This document shows, piece by piece, positions 35,167 to 44,299 of a stretch of DNA of 64,000 nt. The stretch spans positions 4,980,419-5,044,418 of the forward strand of contig NC_091877.1 of the NCBI RefSeq assembly GCF_019399895.1. Reading direction: 5' to 3'. The notes beneath the pieces are model-generated. The model was not told where the DNA came from. It did no database searches and saw nothing but the letters and a program-made list of their open reading frames with translations. The stretch's first letter is position 1, and each line of letters opens with the position of its first letter. The DNA comes from Cardiocondyla obscurior. Lineage: Eukaryota > Arthropoda > Insecta > Hymenoptera > Formicidae. Made by a program: the position numbers and the translations under genes.

Positions 35167-36787
35167 TGTCACACCTTTTCTTATTCCGCAAAGAAGGAAA
35201 GCCGCGGACAAAAAGGAACGCGGATTCCACGATCTGCGTTAACGCACTTCTGTGCCACGAAAGATAACGAAAAAAAGGGGTTCTGAATCCTTCGGCGTGT
35301 CCTGACGCGAAACGGCCTGTTGTCGCTAAAACCGAGGTGGGCACCAAGTACGGGCCTCGCCGTGTCAATTTTGTTACACCAAACGCGACCAAATAATTAT
35401 CGCTAAGCACCAAAAATTAACGGCCGTCACGTGCAGGGGCTAGCTCATCCGAACGGAGAGAGGCAGAGTTAGGCAGACAGAAATCGCGAACGAACAGAAG
35501 AAATAAACGACACCAAAGAAAGAATAATCTCACGTACGAGATTTGAAACAAACGAGATCAACAATTTATTAAAGAAGAATTTAATAAAAGAAATTAACTG
35601 AGAGGCTAACGGCCCAGCCTAACGATACGTGGAAGACAGAATTATATTCTCTTTTGCACAAGCGTCAAATTATTTAATGTAATTTTTGTCCGGGTTTTCC
35701 CCGGTTTACAGGCCGTACCTGATTGTTCTATCGTTGGCCACAAGCCTCGCCAACACCCGGTGCGTCCCCGAATGTCAAAACAACGCAAGAATTACGCACG
35801 AGATGTCGCATGTCGTTGTCGATCGCTCGAGCCCTAACTACCGATCTCGGTCGCTGCCGAGGGCTCTCCATGCGAACGCGGACATTAAGCCTCCTGACGA
35901 CGTAACAAACGCTAGTAGACTAGTAATAGACTTTTTCGCGATGCCGACTTTCTACGGAGACTCGACTAACCGAATTCAAACGCCCGCCGAAGGCCAAACA
36001 CAAACTGTAATTACTGGCTTCGTGGCAAGTTACTAAAAGCTATTGGGCCTAAATGCCCGCTCAAAGTAACCGGGTATCGTCCGAACGCGGTGCCGCCTTT
36101 CCAAGAAGCGGAAGGCTTTCCCCCCCTCTCTCTCTCTCTTTCTCTCTCTCTACATCTCTCTCTCTCGGCTTCTCCCACACTTAGAAGGTCATCCGCTATC
36201 GCCGCTCCCTAGTACGGAAAAGAGCGAGGACCGCGCAAATTTCAGCAGGAGGCCCGGCTTATTTTTACCCACGAGTTTTGCGGCTTTTCCGCGGGCGAAG
36301 TCGCCACTAGTTTTTCGGGAGCGTAGCAGACCTCACGAAATCCTAATGCTAACCAATTAATCAGCGCGGATTTTGAATGGCTGCTCGCGGATCTTCCTTT
36401 GCCTTGCCTGTCTTGCGGATGAATCCCAGTGACTTGGTTTTTCTATTGTAGGTCATCTTTCATGCTCTCGAGATGAGTGACCTTTCATCCCGTGATTAAT
36501 TTGTTTCACGGTCATCTCGAAGAATTTGTCCTCGGCTATTTTCTTTCGCTTTTTCGTGCGTCCGCCCTCCAAATTGTCCGCTCTCGGGGAGGGGTTTACG
36601 AAATTCCGCGACATACGATAGTGATAAATAAAATGCGATAATTAGAGAACAAAAATTCACACCAATGGGACCTTCGGATGTTTCTTCGACCCCTCGCTCT
36701 CTTAGCCACGGCAGTCTGTCTGGCGCCGCTGCGCTCTGTGACGGCTGCGGGAAGCTGCGGCGAGGCAGCGAAAGCCGCCACGTTACA
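35167..36787 (-). mobile_element. Family W solo LTR, full-length copy (GTAA target duplication)
   Basis: TGTCACACC to CCACGTTACA, 1621 bp, with GTAA at 35163-35166 and GTAA at 36788-36791. It matches 19746-20506 at both ends and 25080-26217 along its right two thirds. The small ORFs differ between copies and are not supported. Termini starting TGTAAC in minus orientation resemble those of the A-D LTRs. Confidence 0.82.
36121..36172. repeat. CT-rich microsatellite inside W
   Basis: Imperfect CT repeat with TT and ACAT interruptions. Confidence 0.9.
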
Positions 36788-36791
36788 GTAA

Positions 36792-37201
36792 ATAAAGCAA
36801 TAATTTGTATGCAAATAGAAAGAATAGAATACGTTAAGTCTAAAATTAACTTGTATTCACGTATTAGCGTTCAAAATAAATGGTCGATCTTCGATGACTC
36901 TTGTGGTAGTACCAATCGAATCAATCAATCAGCTTATCGATAATTTCGACTAGCGCCATCGGATCTTTTCCGGATTATTATCTTCTCTGGTTTCACTCTT
37001 GTTCTCACAGTGATATGTGTTAACGCTTCGCAGTATTTAAGCGCAGAAGGATTGAACGCCAGAAAGGATCTTAATTAATACAGTAGATCTTCTGTAATAT
37101 AGGTCCTTATATTCCATTTACACTATATACAAGATTATTTTTGGTATTATATTATGCGCCTTACGGCGTCGGGTCGATCCCGTTACAAAAGTTTATAGCC
37201 T
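36792..37201. other. Unassigned, possible LTR end
   Basis: The end of this stretch (GATCCCGTTACA near 37186) looks like an LTR terminus next to the Z coding region, but no partner LTR was found. Confidence 0.35.
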
Positions 37202-37885
37202 CTATTCTTTGTATGTCATGTGAGGCGCGGTTACGGTAACTTTTATCGGTCCCCAATTCTCGTCCCCTAGGTAGGACACCGAAGCTTCGTTTTTGGATGA
37301 GGCTGATGTAGTAGCCCACGGGTCTGTCTGTACACCCTTTTCGTCCATCGTAGGAGCGTGCTACAATATGTGCTGCTCCGTCTGCGTTGCGACGTTCTCT
37401 CCTAGACTTGTAATTAAAGCCGGTGGAGACTTCGGTCAGTTAGGTGTTGTAACCCTCCAGACACGTTGATCGTACGGCCTTCGCAGAAAGAACTTAAGCG
37501 GTCTCGTGAGTCTCGGTGGTTCCAACTCTATCCGGTGTAGTACCCAGGGTCTAAGTATGAAGCCAGCGATGTGTTTCACCTTTGCCTCTTGTTGCCCAGC
37601 GGGATGCGGCGATGCGGTGTCTTTCAAGATTTCTGGTGTTCTCGGCGGAAAGACGATCTCTTCGTTGATCCTCGGGACGTTGTTGTTTTGGTCCCTCTTC
37701 GGTGTAGTGCCGATCTCTCCGTCCGGACTTGCTGGCACCCACTTGAGCGTTATCGGTTGCTTCTGTCCTCTTCGAAGTTGCTTGAGCGGCATCCGTGCTA
37801 TCAGCTGCTTTTCTTTAGCTTCTTTACCGCTACTGTGCGTCGTTAACAGACAAGTAGCGAAAGCTACGGTTCGCGCATGTAGCAA
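37202..37885 (-). pseudogene. Repeat-borne protein family Z, copy 1 (unrecognised)
   Basis: A minus-strand open frame (37885-37436) encodes a basic, Pro-rich protein with MPLKQLRRGQKQPITLKW and ILRPWVLHRIELEPP. In another frame downstream (37348-37202) a 48-residue tail reads MDEKGVQTDPWATTS and SYLGDENWGPIKVTVTAPHM, ending TYKE. The tail is conserved in Z copy 2 at 51398-51760 (YPGDDKWGPILITLTSPHI, ending TYRERR, with an ESTQTDK match to KGVQTDP). The frameshift between the halves suggests decay. No known family was recognised; retroelement origin is a guess. Confidence 0.5.
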
Positions 37886-38490
37886 ATTCTAAAAGCAGGC
37901 AAAAATTGCTATTTCGTGCTTTCTTTGTGGATCCTGGCCCTATTTATACCGGTTCTTGTCATTTTTTGTTTACGGGTTGTTAGTTGTTTATTTGTGGCGC
38001 CTAGCAGCGATCACCGGCATAATCGCGTTACCGCCGCATACATCGCTGTATGCCGGGTTGCGTTTCGGTGCTCGCTGGGTTGCCGTCCTCCTGGCGCTCA
38101 CCTACTCGTATTTCTTTGTGCTGTCCTTTCGGCAGTTACAATATGTAATACACGTATGGTGCGAAGGAAATCATTGAAGTTGTATTCTATTGATTTTGGA
38201 CAAATAGAACTTACAAAAGAAGGGCTCAAGTAGTGAAACGCCAATTTTGTTAAAACTTACAGGATTTTAAGATTAGTGTTCCTACATGAATCTAGTAAAG
38301 TAGTTCGATGCACTTCTCAAAAATAGCTGCAAAAATCGATTTCTAAGATTTTCGAGGTCATTAAATAGAGAAAAGTTTTACTTACTTTTGAAGTAGCTTG
38401 GTAGCTTAGTGCAGAAAGTCTTAGTATTTCTAACATTTTTAACAAGTACGAGACCTGTTAGAAATTTAGACTAACGATAGTTGAGTATGG
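37886..38490. other. Unassigned sequence
   Basis: It may include the 5' side of the Z element. No motif recognised. Confidence 0.35.
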
Positions 38491-38610
38491 GCCCGCCGCG
38501 GAGCAGCACCTCGTGGCCGATTGTTGCGGATCGATATCGACTTCCGTGTTTGATTATTGCCTTCGATACTCAGACTTGCTAATTCGAAGACAATGCAAGC
38601 TCGGGTTCGA
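38491..38610. repeat. Fragment of repeat Y, inverted
   Basis: CCGCCGCGGAGCAGCACCTC, then GTGGCCGAT and GATCGATATCGA match the right end of Y copies 1 and 2 in reverse. The fragment ends with a GGTTCGAGTCCC stretch that resembles a tRNA B box, but no A box or cloverleaf could be found. Confidence 0.5.
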
Positions 38611-38874
38611 GTCCCGTTTACTACTTTTTATTTTTTTTTAATTTTATTTTATAATACCATATGCTGAGAGGAATCATATTTTTTATAAATGCATTGTTAT
38701 TGCGCAATAACAATTTATTTATAAAAAATATGCTTCTTCTTTGCACATGATCAACAAGATGGATAGAATAGGCGGGATGGGCCACAAAGGTCTGTTATTC
38801 TTATTACTATTTCTTTTTACTGTAGTAATGAGTAGATGGGGCTACAGGTATAACTTAACCTGGCCTTATGGTAT
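38611..38874. other. Unassigned AT-rich spacer before Copia
   Basis: It includes a short inverted repeat around TTTTTTATAAAT (38678-38728). No gene. Confidence 0.4.
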
Positions 38875-39222
38875 TGTAGAGTTGGATGAATAAAATAAAG
38901 AATATGGAAGATTTAACTGTTAGTAAAAGTATATAATTAATATAAAAGATACATATGGTCTTTACTGTTTGGCTGCTCGAATGCATCTAAAGCGCTCCGG
39001 TTTATTTCGTGGCCCGTTGGCCCTCTCATTCCTTTGTCTTACAATCTATGCATACTATTCCTATCAAGCACGTACTAATGAATCATTTGTACGTATATCT
39101 TTTATCCTCACAGTTCATTATACTCTTATTGACTCCGGAGCACGTTCTATTTATTTAATATCATATTTCTATTTAGCACACTCATTTAGTCTCATATTTT
39201 AATATAAAGTTATTTCTCAACA
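38875..39222 (-). mobile_element. Copia 3' LTR
   Basis: 348 bp, TGTAGAGTTGG to TTTCTCAACA on the plus strand, that is TGTTGAG...CTACA on the coding strand. Preceded on the coding strand by a polypurine tract. Confidence 0.95.
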
Positions 39223-39231
39223 CCCCTTCTT
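39223..39231 (-). promoter_or_regulatory. Copia polypurine tract
   Basis: AGAAGGGG on the minus strand directly adjoins the 3' LTR, the usual primer site for plus-strand DNA synthesis. Confidence 0.8.
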
Positions 39232-39386
39232 AACTTTATACTAAAATGTTACATACAAAGCCTTAATGAATTTCTATGTTTTATAAAAGTATTTTTACTA
39301 ACACTTTTCGTTAGTAGATCCGCAATATTGTTTTCTGAATTTATTTTTACAATTTCAATAATTTCCTTTTCGATATTTTCGTGAAC

Positions 39387-42300
39387 TTAATGATATTGAA
39401 CTTCTATATGTTTGGAGTTTTTAGTCATATTTCCATATTTTGCTATAGCTATTGTACTTATGTTGTCTTCATAAATTGTAATAGGCTTATTTATTTGGAC
39501 ATTTAAAGTTTCATTCAACATATTCTTTAAAAATAATAATTCGGTTACTACCTCAGATAAAGCCACATATTCTGCAAAAGTTGATGACTTGGTTACTGTT
39601 TTTTGTTTTCTTGCTTTCCAATATATTACATTGTTAAATAAGCGAATTACATAACCAGTTGTAGATTTTCTATCTGTGGAATCTCCTGCCCAGTCGGCGT
39701 CCACCATACAATCTAAAATTACTTTATTATTAGATTTTTTATATGTTAATTTTAAATCTTTTGTTTTATATAGATATTTTAAAATTCTTAACGCATACTT
39801 AAAATGTGTGGCATTATAACAACTCTGGAATCTGCTAAAGTAGTTTACACTGTATGCGATATCAGGCCGCGTGCCTATACTTATATACAGAAGTTCTCCT
39901 ATTATATTTCGATATTTTATTTCACTTTGAATTTGAGTTGAAGGTTCCAAATTTAGATTTGTTTCCATGGGGGTATCATAAAGTTTTGCATTCTGTAGAT
40001 TATATTTTTCAGCCAGTGATTCTATATATTTTGTTTGTGATAATGTCATGAGTTGTTTCTTCTTATCAAACACTATATTTATACCCAGATAATTTTCTAT
40101 TTTACCCATGTCTTTCATTCTGAATCTATTAGCTAGACTTCTTTTAATTTGATCTATTAGCATTTTATTTTTGCCACAAATTAATAGATCATCAACAAAT
40201 ATTAAAATATAAATTTGATCTTTTCCTTCATTATAATAATACATGCAATAATCGTAGTTGCTTCTTTTGAAATTCAAAGTCAATAAAAAATCGTTAAAAC
40301 ACTCATACCAAGCTCGGGGGCTTTCTCTCAAACCATATAAAGATTTATACAATTTATATACTCTATTCGTATTATCCGTATATCCTTCAGGTTGGTTTAC
40401 ATAAACTTCTGAAATTATCTTACCATTTAGAAAAGCTGTTTCAACATCCATTTGTTCTATATATAATTGTTTTTGGCAGCAGATGGAAAGTAACATTTTT
40501 AACGTCTGTGTTTTAGCTACAGGTGAATAAATATCTTCAAGTACCTCCCTTTGTTGAAATCCCCGAACTACTAATCGTGCTTTAAATTTATTATTTTCTT
40601 TTCGTGTATATATCCATTTTACATCTAAAACCTTTTGTTGTTTTGGTCTCTCAGTCAAATTCCAGGTTTCGTTTTTATTTAAACATTCTAATTCATGCTC
40701 CATTGCTTCTTTCCATTTGCTGCTGTCCTTATCATTTATCGCCTCTGAATAATTTGTCGGACTGTTCGCATTTATAAAATTAATATATACTAAATTATTA
40801 TATGTTTCACTTACTCCGTATCTCTCGGGTTGTTTCTTAGTTCTATTTGATCGTCTTATTACAGGAGATAAATCACACGAACTATCAATACTTTTAAATG
40901 ATTCGTCTAGACTCTTATCACTTTTATTTGGGCTTTCTAACTCTATATCCTCTATAGATTCGCTAAGATCTATTAAATTTTCCGAGTTATCTTCAGCTTT
41001 ATTATTTTCTGTATCATTTACTTGTCCTTTTAAATCAATACATTTTACGCCCTCATCTATGATATCTATATGTCGTGTAACAATTACTTTATTATTTATT
41101 AATACTCGATATCCTACATCTGAGTATCCTACTAAAATTCCCGGATCTGCTTTTTTATCCCATTTAGAAGTACGTTTCTGTTCTGGAATTCTAACAAATA
41201 CTTTACTTCCGAATGGTCTTAAGTATTTTGCGCTAGGTCTTTTTCCAAAAAATATCTCAAAGGGTGTTTTACATTCTATTGTATTAGCTAATGTTCTATT
41301 CTTCAAATATGTTGCTGTGCATAATGCTTCCGGCCAATATTTCGTATTTAATTCTGCTTCAGCTAATAAACAACGACTCATATCCATAATGGTTCTATTA
41401 AATCTTTCAGCTGTTCCATTTAACTCGTGTGTATAAGACGGACAAAGATTCATCATAATCCCTTTTGATCTGCATAATTTATAAATTTCTTGATTTAGGT
41501 ATTCTTTTCCATTATCGCACCTAAGTGTTTTAATCCTTTTTCCGGTTTTATTTTCTACCATATTAATATATTCTTCAAAACAATGATTAACTTCAGATTT
41601 TGATTTTACAATATATGTTTTCGCTAGTTTACTATAGTCATCAATGAAGCTTACAAAATATTTTTCTCCATTATATCCTTGAATCCGATGGGGCCCATTT
41701 ACATCTGAATGTATTATTTCTAAAACTTCTGTGGCTCTAGTGCGATTATTATCAAACGGAAGATTGTGCATTTTATTTTCTATACAAATTCTACATTTCA
41801 TATATTCTGTTTCTAAATTTTCAGGGAAATCATTTAGTAATTTATTTTTACTTAAAATATTCAAATATTTGAAATTTATGTGGCCAAGAATTTTATGCCA
41901 TTTTTCTTTTACTGTCATTTTACTTGAACTTGGGGTTAAATTTATTTGTGAAGTAGTGTTTGCTAAAGTACTGGGTAAATAATAAAGATTTTCTTGTTTA
42001 TAGGCCACTGCAATTAATTCATTAGTGTATTTGTAAATTTTCAATGTATCCTGTTGAGCTATAATTGTATTTTTTTCTGTTATACGGGCAAAACTTATCA
42101 GATTTACATTTAAGTCTTTAACAAAGAGAACATCCGTTAATCTAATATGTACTATTCTGTCATATACTTTTACGTTTATGTCTACCAGTCCTATCTTTGA
42201 AGCATTTAATGATCTACCGTCGCCTAGCATGACATCCACGGGATTGCTGATTTCCTGGCTTTCACTAAAATAATTTTCATCGTTAATAATATGCCCGGTG

Positions 42301-42611
42301 CATCCTGAGTCTATTATCCAAACTATCTCAGTATTGTCCCTAACCTCGGGTATGTTGTCGTTAATACTCATCATGAAGCTGGCATAGCCTCCGCTTTGAA
42401 GAGCTTCTATAGTTTTTCTTGATGTAGACGGACGTTCTTGAATTTCTCGATGGTATCCTCCATTACCATTGTCATGGGCGGTGTAGTTAGATGTTCTTCC
42501 TCCTCGATAGTTTCTTCCCTGTCCGCGCCAATATCTTCCTCGTCCTCTTCGGAAAGCACCTCGATGTTGTTGTCCAAAGCCTCTGTTTCCGATCCATTCA
42601 GAATTTTCTCC
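39387..42611 (-). CDS. Copia Pol: protease, integrase, reverse transcriptase, RNase H
   Basis: The frame is continuous from just after the gag stop (42614-42612) to a TAA at 39389-39387; the first internal Met is at 42374. After an RGG-like Arg/Gly stretch come, counted from that Met: protease WIIDSGCTGH (about 19-28), GAG-pre-integrase HKILGH and CRIC, integrase with IHSDVNGP, FIDDYSK and NGTAERFNRTI (D, D, E), RT with MDVETAFLNG and FVDDLLICG (catalytic Asp residues), and RNase H with DADWAGD, FAEYVALSE and EDNIST. A further 46 codons in the same frame lie beyond the TAA (to 39249) and resemble the normal Copia tail (ADLLTK), so this stop removes the last part of RNase H. Confidence 0.95.
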   Translation of the reverse strand, partial: GENSEWIGNRGFGQQHRGAFRRGRGRYWRGQGRNYRGGRTSNYTAHDNGNGGYHREIQERPSTSRKTIEALQSGGYASFMMSINDNIPEVRDNTEIVWIIDSGCTGHIINDENYFSESQEISNPVDVMLGDGRSLNASKIGLVDINVKVYDRIVHIRLTDVLFVKDLNVNLISFARITEKNTIIAQQDTLKIYKYTNELIAVAYKQENLYYLPSTLANTTSQINLTPSSSKMTVKEKWHKILGHINFKYLNILSKNKLLNDFPENLETEYMKCRICIENKMHNLPFDNNRTRATEVLEIIHSDVNGPHRIQGYNGEKYFVSFIDDYSKLAKTYIVKSKSEVNHCFEEYINMVENKTGKRIKTLRCDNGKEYLNQEIYKLCRSKGIMMNLCPSYTHELNGTAERFNRTIMDMSRCLLAEAELNTKYWPEALCTATYLKNRTLANTIECKTPFEIFFGKRPSAKYLRPFGSKVFVRIPEQKRTSKWDKKADPGILVGYSDVGYRVLINNKVIVTRHIDIIDEGVKCIDLKGQVNDTENNKAEDNSENLIDLSESIEDIELESPNKSDKSLDESFKSIDSSCDLSPVIRRSNRTKKQPERYGVSETYNNLVYINFINANSPTNYSEAINDKDSSKWKEAMEHELECLNKNETWNLTERPKQQKVLDVKWIYTRKENNKFKARLVVRGFQQREVLEDIYSPVAKTQTLKMLLSICCQKQLYIEQMDVETAFLNGKIISEVYVNQPEGYTDNTNRVYKLYKSLYGLRESPRAWYECFNDFLLTLNFKRSNYDYCMYYYNEGKDQIYILIFVDDLLICGKNKMLIDQIKRSLANRFRMKDMGKIENYLGINIVFDKKKQLMTLSQTKYIESLAEKYNLQNAKLYDTPMETNLNLEPSTQIQSEIKYRNIIGELLYISIGTRPDIAYSVNYFSRFQSCYNATHFKYALRILKYLYKTKDLKLTYKKSNNKVILDCMVDADWAGDSTDRKSTTGYVIRLFNNVIYWKARKQKTVTKSSTFAEYVALSEVVTELLFLKNMLNETLNVQINKPITIYEDNISTIAIAKYGNMTKNSKHIEVQYH

Positions 42612-43346
42612 TTAAATCCCTTCCTTGTTGAAATTACAATTTTTCATAAAATGTCCCACTTTGCCACAGCGGAAACATTGTCTTCCTCTGTCCGTATTTG
42701 TAGTGAAGGCACTTGATTTTATTTTTCCTCGATTTTCTTCTTTTCCTTTTATATCAATCATGGCTATTTTTCCTTTTAGATACTCAACTGTTTGTTGATC
42801 TCGATCCAAAACGTCAATTAAGTCACCAATGTAACTTAATGACTCTGGTAGCGTTCTCAGCATATAGTTTAATTTTTCTTGTTCCGTTACACTAGCTCCA
42901 GCAGATTTCAAATCATTGACAGCCTTTTCAAAATCATTAAAGAAATCAGTCGTGTTAGTATATTCTGCTAATTTCAATTTTTCCAAACGATTACGGTACA
43001 CTATTTGCAGTGCAGTGGATTCTTTTAGATAAAGTTTGTCAAATTTTTGGATTATATCAAACGCTGTCTCACATTCACTAACGAATTCCAGTTGTTTATT
43101 CGTTATGGAGCTGTAAATGTAATTAAGTGCCTTTAAGTTTAAATCAACCCACTCTTGTTCTTTATCAAATGCAGTGCAGTATCTTTGTGCAGCCAATTCA
43201 CACTTATTCATTTTTAAAAAAGCCATAATTCTTTTCTTCCAATTCCCGTAGTCTTCTCCATTGAATATGGGTATCTTAATATCTGCCATTGTTGATGACA
43301 TTTTTACACTTTCACCTTTTTTGCTACTCAATTTTCTTTCAGACAC
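42612..43346 (-). CDS. Copia Gag with CCHC zinc knuckle
   Basis: 244 residues, starting at the ATG 43346. The first half has IFNGEDYGNWKKRIMAFLK and TAFDKEQEWVDLN-like UBN2 gag features, and the C-terminus carries CFRCGKVGHFMKNC (C-X2-C-X4-H-X4-C), which binds RNA in the virus-like particle. The stop TAA at 42614-42612 lies in the same frame as pol, with no frameshift, so it is either a simple nonsense mutation or a site where read-through would set the Gag to Pol ratio. The start is the first ATG, 52 bp inside the 5' LTR edge. Confidence 0.92.
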   Translation of the reverse strand: MSERKLSSKKGESVKMSSTMADIKIPIFNGEDYGNWKKRIMAFLKMNKCELAAQRYCTAFDKEQEWVDLNLKALNYIYSSITNKQLEFVSECETAFDIIQKFDKLYLKESTALQIVYRNRLEKLKLAEYTNTTDFFNDFEKAVNDLKSAGASVTEQEKLNYMLRTLPESLSYIGDLIDVLDRDQQTVEYLKGKIAMIDIKGKEENRGKIKSSAFTTNTDRGRQCFRCGKVGHFMKNCNFNKEGI

Positions 43347-43387
43347 TTAATTCACTTCTTCTTGTCACGATTTTTAATTCAACCACG

Positions 43388-43398
43388 CTCTGCTACCA
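43388..43398 (-). promoter_or_regulatory. Copia primer-binding site (initiator Met tRNA type)
   Basis: TGGTAGCAGAG on the minus strand directly follows the 5' LTR. It is complementary to the 3' end of insect initiator-Met tRNA (…CTCTGCTACCA), the usual Copia primer. Confidence 0.85.
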
Positions 43399-43746
43399 TG
43401 TAGAGTTGGATGAATAAAATAAAGAATATGGAAGATTTAACTGTTAGTAAAAGTATATAATTAATATAAAAGATACATATGGTCTTTACTGTTTGGCTGC
43501 TCGAATGCATCTAAAGCGCTCCGGTTTATTTCGTGGCCCGTTGGCCCTCTCATTCCTTTGTCTTACAATCTATGCATACTATTCCTATCAAGCACGTACT
43601 AATGAATCATTTGTACGTATATCTTTTATCCTCACAGTTCATTATACTCTTATTGACTCCGGAGCACGTTCTATTTATTTAATATCATATTTCTATTTAG
43701 CACACTCATTTAGTCTCATATTTTAATATAAAGTTATTTCTCAACA
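43399..43746 (-). mobile_element. Copia 5' LTR
   Basis: 348 bp, same sequence as 38875-39222 with offset 4524. Promoter for the element on the minus strand. Confidence 0.95.
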
Positions 43747-43770
43747 GGTATAATATGACTAAAATAACTA

Positions 43771-43794
43771 CAGTTATGTGTAAAATAATAGCAC
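43771..43794 (+). repeat. Tc1 outer left terminal repeat
   Basis: CAGTTATGTGTAAAATAATA followed by GCAC, preceded by TA. Matches 51127-51150 inverted with one change. Confidence 0.85.
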
Positions 43795-44299
43795 CGGTTA
43801 AAAAAATAAAAATAAGTTTTAATTTTAATGAAATTAATTAATTAAAAATTATTTTATATATAAAAGGTGTTTATTAACTCTTATGAGGTACACCAGGACT
43901 TTCGTTGTCCTTTACGTATTCTTTACATATTCTTTTCTTCATAAACTATATTACTAAACATAATACTTAAACATCTATTAACAAATTACAACATAAAACT
44001 TCTACCGCTTTTTCCTTCTGTTCTCCCCTTTTCCATTCTCTTTACAATTTCCTCCTTTACCTTTACTTTCTCTTCCGCTCACCACCTTTAAACCATTATA
44101 TTCTACGCTTTACAATATTACCTTATTTCTAGACATGTAATTCTATCTTTACATTCTTCTATCTTCTTATGTTCATCAATACCTGTAAACCAGAAAAACT
44201 TAATCCTACGCTTTCTTATATCACTACCTTACAGTTACGCGCCGAGAGAGAAAGAGATCGCACTTTACATCCTACCTTTAACCTATTCCGACTTATATT

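Larger units (their letters stand above)
38875..43746 (-). mobile_element. Near-intact Copia (Ty1/Copia) retrotransposon, GGTAT target duplication
   Basis: Two 348-bp LTRs (38875-39222, 43399-43746) enclose gag-pol on the minus strand, flanked by GGTAT at 38870-38874 and GGTAT at 43747-43751. The domain order gag zinc knuckle, protease, integrase, RT, RNase H is that of Copia. The two LTRs appear identical by eye, including the same 77-codon open frame in each, which indicates a recent insertion. Two in-frame TAA codons (42614-42612, 39389-39387) are the only lesions I found. Confidence 0.96.

Noticed and set aside
38580..38615. tRNA-like B box (GGTTCGAGTCCC)
   Set aside because: No A box at the right distance and no cloverleaf; it sits at the end of a Y fragment.
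38969..39202. 77-codon ORF present twice (also 43493-43726)
   Set aside because: It is in the two identical Copia LTRs and antisense to the element; identity reflects LTR duplication.
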